This document shows positions 13,912 through 19,424 of a stretch of DNA of 19,424 bases, in pieces. The notes beneath the pieces were generated by a model that saw nothing but the letters and a program-made list of their open reading frames with translations, did no database searches and had not been told where the DNA came from. Position 1 is the first letter of the stretch, and each line of letters starts with the position of its first letter. A program made the translations under genes and the position numbers. The stretch comes from a bacterium (GTDB taxonomy: Bacteria > CG2-30-53-67 > CG2-30-70-394), in contig JAJRSX010000139.1 in assembly GCA_024278555.1 (NCBI GenBank), positions 1 to 19,424 on the forward strand. Direction: 5' to 3'.

Positions 13912-14997
13912 ATGGACGTCTGGACAGTGGCCAACCAGAAGGGCGGATGCGGCAAGACCACCACCGCGGTGCACCTCGCCGCCTGCTTCGCCGAGGCGGA
14001 CCGGCGTACCCTCCTCGTGGACCTCGACCCCCAGGGCCACGCCGGCCTCGCCCTCGGGATCGCGGCCGAGCGCGACGGCAGCTACGAGGCGCTCACCGGC
14101 CGCGGCGAGGCGACCGGCCTCACCCTCGCCACCGAGGTGGAGGGGGTGTCGCTCCTGGCCGGCTCCCTGTCGCTGGCGGCGGTGGAGCAGGAGCTCGGCG
14201 GTGAGGGAGGGCGCGAGCGCCGCCTGGCCGACACCCTCGCGACGGTCGCGGGGGACTACGACGAGGCGGTCATCGACTGCCCGCCGAGCCTCGGCCTGCT
14301 CACCGTCAACGGACTGTGGGCGGCGGACCGGGTGGTGGTGCCGGTGGAGCCGGGGCGCTTTGCCATCGACGGCCTGGCGCGCCTCGGCGAGACCGTCGCC
14401 CTGGTGGAGGCGTCCGCCGGCCGCGCCATCGCCCGCGACGTCCTGCTCACCCTCTTCGACCGGCGCACCCGCTGTGCCCGGCGGGGAGAGGGGGCGGTGG
14501 CCGAGGCGGCGGTGGGGCGGCTGCTCGATGCCCGGGTCCGCCCCTGCACCCGCCTGCGGGACGCCGCCTGCGCCGGGGTGCCGGTGACCCGCCTCGACCG
14601 GCGCTCCAACGCCGCCCAGGACTACCGGGCGGTGGCCGAGGAGCTCCTCGGCCGGCGGGCCGCCGATCGGGTCGAGCACCGGGAGGAGGTACCCTTCAAC
14701 CCCCTGCCGATCGGGCCGATCTACGGCCCCATCCCGATCCAGGGGGGCGTCCTCATCCGCGTCGCCGGCCCCGCCCGGCAGGTGCAGGTGGCCGGGAGCT
14801 TCAACGGCTGGGAGCCGGACCGCGACGTGGTCACCCGGCGCGAGGCCGACGGCACCTGGGAGAAGGTCGTCTACCTCGACCCGGGGAGCTACGAATACCG
14901 CCTGGTGGTCGACGGCGAGTGGCAGCCGGACCCGGCGAACGAGGCTCGCGTCCCCAACCCCCTCGGCGGCGACAACTCCGAGCTGCATGTCGGGTGA
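13912..14997 (+). CDS. ParA-family ATPase fused to a CBM48/AMPK-beta-type glycogen-binding domain
   Basis: Residues 1-255 are a ParA/Soj ATPase: deviant Walker A KGGCGKTT (signature Lys10, Lys15), LLVDLDPQGHA (Walker A') and VIDCPPSLGLLT (Walker B, Asp122). The C-terminal ParA region follows, including the NAAQDYRAVAEELL helix. After a Pro-rich linker (about 260-275), residues 278-360 form an early-set beta sandwich of the CBM48/AMPK1-CBM type: VQVAGSFNGWEPDRD, GTWEKVVYLDPGSYEYRLVV, DGEW and NSELHV. The glycogen-contacting residues of AMPK beta (Trp, Lys, Trp, Asn) correspond to W300, R330, W337 and N355, so the site looks competent. ParA proteins form ATP-dependent DNA-bound gradients that move cargo; here the cargo domain appears built in. 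A strong ribosome site, GGGAGGTGG, precedes the ATG. The next gene starts three bases after the stop. Carbohydrate binding and granule positioning are inference. Confidence 0.9.
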   Translation: MDVWTVANQKGGCGKTTTAVHLAACFAEADRRTLLVDLDPQGHAGLALGIAAERDGSYEALTGRGEATGLTLATEVEGVSLLAGSLSLAAVEQELGGEGGRERRLADTLATVAGDYDEAVIDCPPSLGLLTVNGLWAADRVVVPVEPGRFAIDGLARLGETVALVEASAGRAIARDVLLTLFDRRTRCARRGEGAVAEAAVGRLLDARVRPCTRLRDAACAGVPVTRLDRRSNAAQDYRAVAEELLGRRAADRVEHREEVPFNPLPIGPIYGPIPIQGGVLIRVAGPARQVQVAGSFNGWEPDRDVVTRREADGTWEKVVYLDPGSYEYRLVVDGEWQPDPANEARVPNPLGGDNSELHVG

Positions 14998-15000
14998 GGC

Positions 15001-15813
15001 GTGGCCTCGCAGCCGCCCACCGCCCCGGAGGCGAGCCGCCTCGCCCGCCTCGCCCCGCTGCTCCTCTCGGGGGCGGGCGGCGCCGGGGAGCCGGCGCCGC
15101 CACGGAGAGGCGCCGCCGGCGATCGCGCACCGCCGGCGCCGCGGCCGGCCCAGGGGGCGCCGCGTCTCCTCGCCGTGGGCCACCCCACCGACCCCCTGGT
15201 CACCACCCTTCTCGCCACCCGCCTCGCCCTCGCCCTGGGCGAGCGCGGCGTGGCGGTGCGCCTGGTGGACTCCGCCGGCGCCCCGTGGTTCCGCGACGCG
15301 GTGGTCGCCGAGGCCGACCCCCTCCCCACCCTCACCCCGGGGGCGCCGGTGCCCGCCGAGGGGTGGGGGGAGGTGGTGGTGGTCGCCCTGCCCGCGGGCT
15401 CTCTCCACCCCTACCTCACCCGCGGCGGCGGCAGCGGGATCGAGTTGATCGTCGCGGTGGGGGAGGGGACGGCGGAGCTCGGCCACGCCTATGCCCGTCT
15501 GCGCGAGGCGTCGCGGTGGCTCTCCGGCGGCCGCCTCGGCATCTGCCCCCTCGCCGCGACCGTGGTAGGGGCGCGCACCACCTTCCACCGCCTCGCCCGC
15601 GCCTGCCGGACCCTCCTGCACACGGAGGTGGTGAGCGACGGCTACCTGCCGGCCACCGCCACCGCGCTGCGCCGTGGCGCCGCGGGCGGCAGCCCCGAAG
15701 CGGTGGCGATCGCCGAGTCGATCACCCGCCTCGCCGCCCTCCTGATCACCGACGGGCCGCCACCGGAGCGGCCCACGGCCACCACCCTCACCACCCTCCT
15801 GCAACCCCTCTGA
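15001..15813 (+). CDS. ParA/MinD-like protein without a Walker A motif
   Basis: This 270-residue product is second to the ParA-CBM48 gene in a tight array. Residues about 55-105 read RLLAVGHPTDPLVTTLLATR...GERGVAVRLVDSAG. The pattern mirrors the first strand, P-loop, helix and second strand of ParA/MinD/FlhG proteins, but GHPTDPLVTT stands where KGGxGKTT should be. Both nucleotide-binding lysines are absent. Later strands (VVVVALPAGSLHPYL, IELIVAVGEG and LGICPLAATVVGARTTFHRL) continue the fold. The N-terminal 50 residues are Pro/Ala-rich and probably disordered. It is likely an inactive ATPase-fold partner or dimerisation mate. The start is the GTG at 15001, with GGGTGAGG just before it overlapping the end of the previous gene. 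Homology to ParA is my reading of the pattern and needs a structure-based test. Confidence 0.7.
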   Translation: MASQPPTAPEASRLARLAPLLLSGAGGAGEPAPPRRGAAGDRAPPAPRPAQGAPRLLAVGHPTDPLVTTLLATRLALALGERGVAVRLVDSAGAPWFRDAVVAEADPLPTLTPGAPVPAEGWGEVVVVALPAGSLHPYLTRGGGSGIELIVAVGEGTAELGHAYARLREASRWLSGGRLGICPLAATVVGARTTFHRLARACRTLLHTEVVSDGYLPATATALRRGAAGGSPEAVAIAESITRLAALLITDGPPPERPTATTLTTLLQPL

Positions 15814-15827
15814 CCGGAGTTCCCGCC

Positions 15828-16364
15828 ATGGCCGATCCCCTCCCCCGTATCGAGATCGCCCCCTTCGGTGACGCCGCGACCCTGCGCGCCGCCGTGGGCA
15901 GCGCCGTCGACCAGCTCCGGCCGCCGGCGACCCTGCTGGATGCCGCCTTCGAGGTGTGCGGCCACGGCGCGGTCGTGGTCCTGGCGGTGGAGGGGGACGG
16001 GCGCCTCTGCCTCTGCCTCCCCTACCGGGGGGGTGAGGCGGTGCGTGTCGAGCGGGTCGTGGTGGCGGCGCGCACCGCCGCCAACTTCCTCCCGTGGATC
16101 CGCCGCATCTTCCCGGACGCCGCCATTGGCGAGCAGCCGCCGCGGCCGGTGGTGGTGGCCGAGCAACTGGAGGCGGAGGTGGTGGAGCTGGTGGCGCGGG
16201 TCGCCGGCGGGAGCTGCTACACCTACCTTCCGGTGCGGGTGGCGGGCGAACGGGTCGTCCTCCTGCGCCCCGCCGGCGCCCCCCTGCCCCCCTTTCGCAC
16301 CGGCCCGGCCGACGCCTGGGACCACCTCAGCGGCGAGGAGGAGCGGGTTCTTTTTGGCGGCTGA
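15828..16364 (+). CDS. Unrecognised protein, last gene of the parA-CBM48 operon
   Basis: The 178-residue product belongs to no family I recognise. It seems to be a compact alpha/beta protein. Alternating strands include AVVVLAVEGDGRLCLCLPY, VRVERVVVAA and YTYLPVRVAGERVVLLRP, and one helix reads ANFLPWIRRIF. It has no signal peptide or membrane segment. It begins 14 bases after the preceding stop with GGAG eight bases before ATG 15828, so it is almost certainly co-transcribed with the ParA-CBM48 and ParA-like genes. By position it is a candidate adaptor or cargo factor of that system. Its stop codon lies in the loop of a hairpin (16348-16380). Confidence 0.72.
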   Translation: MADPLPRIEIAPFGDAATLRAAVGSAVDQLRPPATLLDAAFEVCGHGAVVVLAVEGDGRLCLCLPYRGGEAVRVERVVVAARTAANFLPWIRRIFPDAAIGEQPPRPVVVAEQLEAEVVELVARVAGGSCYTYLPVRVAGERVVLLRPAGAPLPPFRTGPADAWDHLSGEEERVLFGG

Positions 16365-16370
16365 CGCCGC

Positions 16371-16409
16371 AAAAAAAGAACGGCGGCCCTCCCTGTGGAA
16401 GGCCGCCGT
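16371..16409 (-). terminator. Rho-independent terminator of the PEP-CTERM gene
   Basis: On the minus strand ACGGCGGCC (16409-16401) pairs with GGCCGCCGT (16388-16380) around a 12-base loop, and is followed by TCTTTTTTT. A second palindrome (16348-16380, TTCTTTTTGGCGGC facing GCCGCAAAAAAAGAA) overlaps the T-tract and the end of the convergent operon. The region therefore separates two convergent transcripts. Confidence 0.85.
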
Positions 16410-16430
16410 CATTGCCGGGAGACGGAGACG

Positions 16431-17225
16431 CTAGGCGCGCCGGCGGGCGGCGGCGAGGCCGATCAACGCCAGGGCCACCAGCCCCGCCGAGGCGGGCTCG
16501 GGGACCGGGAGGACCTCGAAGTAGCTGTCGAGGGTCGCGGTGTCGCCGGCCGAGAGGTCGAAGATGTTGACGATGCCGATGGAGGACATCACCGCCGGCC
16601 CCGGCTGGGTGACGCCGGGCATGCCGAAGGAGGGGGGGATGACAAAGGAGGCGAAGCCGCCCGCGGCGCCGGAGTAGGTGAGGCCGTTGCCCGGGGGGAT
16701 CATCGTCTGCACCCCGGTGCCGTCGATCCGGGCCTCATAGATCGCGCCGCCTCCCATGGGTGCCAAGAGGTGGGCGGAACCGTCGTTATTCGTGTCGACC
16801 ACCGTGCCGCCGAGGGTGCCGCCCATGCGCGAGGAGGGGGTGATCGGCGGGAAGACCGGCGCCCCGGCGGCCACGCCGAAGACCTGGTCGGTCGAGTTGG
16901 TGTTGGTGATCACCGTATGGAGGGTGACGAAGGGGTCGAGGTTGGTGGTGAGCATCCAGGTGAAGTCCCAGACGTCCATCATGGTCATGGTGCCCGAGAT
17001 CGTCTTCGTCCCGTCCGGGTTGATGGTCGTTTGCATGGTGGCGCTCATGCCGGCCAATGCGTTGAGCGTGGCCAGGTCCATGGCGTCGAAGGATTGGCTC
17101 GTCCCATCCATCCCGGTGACCGTGATGCCCATCGACGGTCCGGTGATCATGACCGCCCCGGCGGGCGCGGCAACGAGAATCGGTAGCGCGATAGCGGCAA
17201 ACCAGCGTGTGAACCTTCTTTTCAT
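16431..17225 (-). CDS. PEP-CTERM domain exported protein
   Basis: This 264-residue secreted protein has an N-terminal signal peptide (MKRRFTRWFAAIALPILVAA, cleavage near PAGA) and a C-terminal PEP-CTERM tail: VPEPASAG, a hydrophobic helix (LVALALIGLAAA) and a basic end RRRA. Exosortase (XrtA/EpsH type) recognises this tail and removes it on the way to the surface or exopolysaccharide matrix. The body is rich in Thr, Gly and Met and has only a Ser/Thr-rich beta character, so no enzymatic role is apparent. ATG 17225 is chosen over an upstream in-frame start at 17312 because the signal peptide begins there and GGGGGA precedes it by six bases. The upstream frame also crosses the sigma-54 promoter. 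No exosortase or exopolysaccharide gene is in the window. Confidence 0.9.
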   Translation of the reverse strand: MKRRFTRWFAAIALPILVAAPAGAVMITGPSMGITVTGMDGTSQSFDAMDLATLNALAGMSATMQTTINPDGTKTISGTMTMMDVWDFTWMLTTNLDPFVTLHTVITNTNSTDQVFGVAAGAPVFPPITPSSRMGGTLGGTVVDTNNDGSAHLLAPMGGGAIYEARIDGTGVQTMIPPGNGLTYSGAAGGFASFVIPPSFGMPGVTQPGPAVMSSIGIVNIFDLSAGDTATLDSYFEVLPVPEPASAGLVALALIGLAAARRRA

Positions 17226-17300
17226 GGTGTCCCCCGGACAGGTGTGCGGTTGTGGTCGTTCCCCCGGTGGCGCCAAACACGCCGCGGATGCGGGGGTGGA

Positions 17301-17317
17301 TGCAAATCTCATGCCAG
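17301..17317 (-). promoter_or_regulatory. Sigma-54 (RpoN) -24/-12 promoter of the PEP-CTERM gene
   Basis: Minus-strand CTGGCATGAGATTTGCA fits the consensus YTGGCACGrNNNTTGCW at every position but one (T for C after TGGCA), with correct GG-GC spacing. Transcription should start about 12 bases beyond the GC, leaving a leader of about 65 bases. Sigma-54 control of PEP-CTERM genes through PrsK/PrsR-type two-component systems is known in other proteobacteria. Confidence 0.82.
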
Positions 17318-17374
17318 AGGTAGTGTTTTCTTGTTTTCCAAAAGGTTGCGGAAAAATGGGGAGGTGGGGGAGAA

Positions 17375-17393
17375 AAATGTCGTAAAGACATTT
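17375..17393 (-). promoter_or_regulatory. Palindrome upstream of the sigma-54 promoter, candidate activator site
   Basis: AAATGTC-GTAAA-GACATTT is a perfect 7-bp inverted repeat with a 5-base centre. It lies about 60 bases upstream of the -24 element relative to transcription. Sigma-54 promoters need an upstream-bound AAA+ activator, and a TGTC-N5-GACA dyad is a reasonable binding site. Its assignment to a PrsR-like regulator is inference. Confidence 0.55.
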
Positions 17394-17452
17394 GACACTG
17401 TATCTTGCCGCACCCTCCCGCGTGCATGGCTTATTTCTGATCCAACAAAGGG

Positions 17453-18391
17453 TTACGCCTCCTCGGCGGGTGTCTCACCGGGTGTCTCAATCTGAGATGG
17501 TGGATTTTCACCACCCTCCTCCCCGGTGGTCGAGTTCCCCCGTGCTCGCTCCCAGGCGGTGCGAAACTCGGCCAGGTGGGGCCGCGCCTCCTCCTCGCGG
17601 GTGAGGTAGGCCTCCGCGTCGGCCTCGGCGCGCGCCAACCCCTCGGGGGTGGTCTGGCCGGGGAGGAGGGCCCAGCGGAGGTAGATGAGGTAGGTGTTCA
17701 CCACATCCGTCTCGCAATAGCTGCGGATCGCGGCCACGTTACCTGCCCGGTAGAGGGCGTCGACCTGGCTGCCGTCCACCCCGACCTTGCCCGGCGCGCC
17801 GACCAGGGCGGCCACCTCGTCCATGCGGCAGCGGGCCGCGGCGCCGAACTCGGAGGTCGCCTCCAACAGGTCGCAGTGCCAGTCGAGGCTGTAGCGGCTG
17901 TTGTAGTTCGCCCACCGGTCGCCGGCGCGAAACAGCGAGGCGGCGGAGAGGCCGTGGAGCATGGCGCGGTAGCGCAAGACCGGCAGGTCGAAGCCGCGGC
18001 CGTTCCAGCTCACCAGACAGGGCCGCCGCCCCTCGGCGAGCTTGCGCTCCAGGAAGGCGAAGAAGCTGTGCACCAGCTCCCGCTCCGAGCTCGCCTCGCT
18101 ACCGATGGAGGCGACCCCCTTGAGGGCGTACTCGCACTCCCCCCACACGGTGTCGCGCCCCCACGGCGTCGGGGTGCCGGTGACCTCCACATAGCAGTAC
18201 GAGATCGCCACGACCCGCCAGAAGGGCTGGCGCAAAAAGTCGCTCTTCCCGCCGCTCCGCTCCAGGTGGTAGGCGCGCAGGGCCTCGCCGATCTCCGCCT
18301 CCGGGGCGCCCTGCATCTCCAGGAGCCGCCCCCCGGCCACCGGGTCGGCGACGGTCTCGATGTCAAAGACGAAGAGGGGCGGAGGGGACAT
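17453..18391 (-). CDS. PolB-like 3'-5' exonuclease
   Basis: This 312-residue protein of the DnaQ-like fold belongs to the stand-alone group related to the proofreading domain of family B polymerases (Pfam DNA_pol_B_exo2 type). It has the three exonuclease motifs: Exo I FDIET (Asp10, Glu12), Exo II SWNGRGFDLPVLRYRA and Exo III YCETDVVNTYLIYLR, which carries the YxxxD signature. These bind two metal ions and remove 3' nucleotides from DNA or RNA. The last 50 residues are acidic and low-complexity (TGEEGGENPPSQIETPGETP), probably a disordered tail. ATG 18391 is chosen because the first motif follows within ten residues. It lies between the PEP-CTERM promoter and the repeat-flanked GxxExxY gene, all on the minus strand. 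Confidence 0.9.
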   Translation of the reverse strand: MSPPPLFVFDIETVADPVAGGRLLEMQGAPEAEIGEALRAYHLERSGGKSDFLRQPFWRVVAISYCYVEVTGTPTPWGRDTVWGECEYALKGVASIGSEASSERELVHSFFAFLERKLAEGRRPCLVSWNGRGFDLPVLRYRAMLHGLSAASLFRAGDRWANYNSRYSLDWHCDLLEATSEFGAAARCRMDEVAALVGAPGKVGVDGSQVDALYRAGNVAAIRSYCETDVVNTYLIYLRWALLPGQTTPEGLARAEADAEAYLTREEEARPHLAEFRTAWERARGNSTTGEEGGENPPSQIETPGETPAEEA

Positions 18392-18413
18392 GGCGTTCTC
18401 TTGGACGGGGTTG

Positions 18414-18856
18414 TTACTACAGAGACATAGAGGGCACAGCGAGGGCTTGGGGGTTTAGAGAGCGAAGCGGCGGATGCCGTCTTTGAGTACGGGGACATGA
18501 AAGTTGATCAGCAAGCCCAGACGGTATCCAGAAAGGCGCAGGTAGGAGAGGAGTTGCGCCTCGTGTATGGGCAGGACTGTCTCTACTGCCTTCAGCTCGA
18601 CGATCACGGCGTTGTCGACCACGAGGTCGAGGCGGTAGTCGCAGCCCAGTCGTATGCCCTTGTAGTCGAGGGGGAGGTGCACCTGCCGGATGAAGTCCAG
18701 GCTGTGCGACGCAAGCTCGTGGCACAGCGCCTCCTCGCAAGCAGACTCAAGCAGCCCCGGGCCTGGCCATCGGTGCACCTCAATAGCTGCACCGATGATC
18801 TCACCGGTGAGCTGACCACCCAGCTCTCTGTGCCCTCTGTGTCTCTGTGGTGAAAT
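18414..18856. mobile_element. GxxExxY cassette bounded by inverted CACAGAG-type repeats
   Basis: The left arm (18414-18445) reads TTACTACAGAGACATAGAGG and continues GCACAGCGAG. The right arm (18856-18821, minus strand) reads ATTTCACCACAGAGACACAG and continues AGGGCACAGAGAG. They agree at nearly every position over about 30 bases. The enclosed 375 bases hold almost exactly one gene, and its codons 2-12 are written by the right arm. The right arm begins a few bases after the stop of the SLC13 gene. The enclosed DNA is visibly less GC-rich than either neighbour. These are features of a small transferable gene unit; no transposase is present. Confidence 0.6.
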
Positions 18857-18859
18857 CAT
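18455..18859 (-). CDS. GxxExxY family protein (PD-(D/E)XK nuclease-like fold)
   Basis: The 134-residue product has the family's opening helix LTGEIIGAAIEVHR followed by GPGLLESACEEAL. The motif that names the family normally reads GxxExxY; here the positions are G35, E38 and C41, so the Tyr is replaced by Cys. Downstream, RQVHLPLDYKGIRLGCDYRL, DLVVDNAVIVELKAVE and QLLSYLRLSGYRLGLLINF follow. The Asp and ELK residues match a PD-(D/E)XK-like nuclease core, but the biological role of the family is unknown. The N-terminal MISPQRHRGHREL is encoded by the CACAGAG-type repeat and is probably not part of the fold. ATG 18859 is two bases after the SLC13 stop, and GGGGA inside the end of that gene can serve as ribosome site. 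It may thus be expressed as a passenger of the SLC13 transcript. Confidence 0.87.
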   Translation of the reverse strand: MISPQRHRGHRELGGQLTGEIIGAAIEVHRWPGPGLLESACEEALCHELASHSLDFIRQVHLPLDYKGIRLGCDYRLDLVVDNAVIVELKAVETVLPIHEAQLLSYLRLSGYRLGLLINFHVPVLKDGIRRFAL

Positions 18860-18861
18860 AG

Positions 18862-19424
18862 TCAGTTCCCCGCAACAAGCGCCCACGGCGGGGTCATGGC
18901 GGGATCGATGTGGAAGAGGGCGAGACCCAGGAGGTAGACGGAGGCGGTGATCACCACCACGCCCACGAGGTTGAGGAGGAGCCCGGCGCGGGCCATGTCG
19001 CCGATGGTGAGCCGCCGGGCGCCGAAGACGATGGCGTTGGGCGGGGTGGCCACCGGCATCATGAAGGCGCACGACGCCGACAGGGTCGCCGGGATCATCA
19101 GCAAGAGCGGGTGGGTGTGCAGCGCCACCGCCGCCTCGGCGACGATCGGCAGGACCATCTGGGTGGTGGCGGTGTTGGAGGTGAGCTCGGTGAGGAAGGT
19201 CATCGCCGTGGAGACCCCCGCCATCATCCCCACCGGGCCGATCCCGGCCATGGCGGTGAGGTGGCCGGCGAGGTAGTTGCCGAGCCCCGACGCCTTCACC
19301 CCGGCGGCGAGGGCGAAGCCGCCGCCGAGGAGCAGGACGATCCCCCACGGCAACCTGCGCGCCGTCTCCCAGTCGAGCAGGGCGGTCTCCCCGCCACGCG
19401 CCGGGATGACGAAGAGCAGCGCGG
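18862..19424 (-). CDS. SLC13/DASS-family anion symporter, C-terminal part (5' end outside the window)
   Basis: The visible 187 residues are the C-terminal portion of a divalent anion:Na+ symporter (dicarboxylate, citrate or sulfate type), an inner-membrane transporter. Signature elements are WGIVLLLGGGFALA, the second SNT substrate/Na+ site in TELTSNTATTQMVLP, and CAFMMPVATPPNAIVFG. Two or three more hydrophobic helices follow, ending VAGN. The frame is open to the window edge, so the gene begins beyond 19424. In the family the second SNT motif binds carboxylate substrate, which favours dicarboxylate transport, but sulfate or phosphate relatives cannot be excluded. If dicarboxylates are used, this fits broadly with the fumarate/succinate-type enzyme near 1284-3460, although the two loci are 15 kb apart. 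The GxxExxY unit abuts its 3' end. Confidence 0.92.
   Translation of the reverse strand, partial: ALLFVIPARGGETALLDWETARRLPWGIVLLLGGGFALAAGVKASGLGNYLAGHLTAMAGIGPVGMMAGVSTAMTFLTELTSNTATTQMVLPIVAEAAVALHTHPLLLMIPATLSASCAFMMPVATPPNAIVFGARRLTIGDMARAGLLLNLVGVVVITASVYLLGLALFHIDPAMTPPWALVAGN

Noticed and set aside
13393-15804. An 803-codon open frame on the minus strand opposite the merR-parA operon
   Set aside because: It is a GC-driven shadow. Its translation is low-complexity Gly/Arg/Ala sequence with no motifs, whereas the plus strand encodes clear MerR and ParA proteins with good ribosome sites.
16348-16380. Hairpin at the end of the orphan gene as a plus-strand terminator
   Set aside because: The palindrome is followed by A residues rather than T residues on the plus strand. 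The convincing T-tract terminator in this region serves the minus-strand PEP-CTERM gene.

Overview
The window is GC-rich proteobacterial DNA with strong G/C preference at third codon positions. Gram-negative signs are a lipobox lipoprotein beside lysA, a PEP-CTERM exported protein with a sigma-54 promoter, and REP-type repeats. The long-form HflX resembles those of Desulfuromonadota, while the lipoprotein-lysA pairing and REP repeats are also common in Gammaproteobacteria. I cannot fix the phylum from this window.

Left part (1-6050): two serine tRNA genes and tadA run leftward. A two-gene redox cassette follows: an iron-sulfur protein and an SdhA/FrdA-like flavoprotein that carries an in-frame TAG. 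A cluster of REP-like hairpins separates it from a convergent endonuclease/exonuclease/phosphatase-family gene. Next come a small zinc-ribbon protein, an unrecognised 274-residue protein and tRNA-Asn with its own promoter and terminator.

Middle part (6050-13210): an RluA-family pseudouridine synthase (minus strand), then hflX, a fibronectin-III lipoprotein, lysA and an AI-2E-family permease (plus strand). Small repeat elements sit in the gaps. One has perfect 30-bp inverted arms with nested palindromes. One has perfect 26-bp inverted arms, and its left arm encodes the C-terminus of HflX. One is a decayed insertion-sequence-like unit with about 30-bp terminal inverted repeats.

Right part (13330-16364): the most unusual locus is a tight four-gene operon. 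It encodes a MerR-type regulator, a ParA ATPase fused to an AMPK-beta-like glycogen-binding domain (CBM48), a ParA-like protein with no recognisable Walker A motif, and an orphan protein. I propose, as inference only, that it places or segregates glycogen granules (or another polysaccharide-bearing cargo) in the way ParA/McdA systems place plasmids and carboxysomes.

Far right (16371-19424), all on the minus strand: a PEP-CTERM protein with a textbook -24/-12 promoter and an upstream palindrome, a PolB-like 3'-5' exonuclease, a GxxExxY gene inside inverted CACAGAG-type repeats, and the C-terminal part of an SLC13/DASS anion transporter. The CACAGAG-type repeat recurs elsewhere, and short inverted elements appear to have shaped many intergenic regions here.
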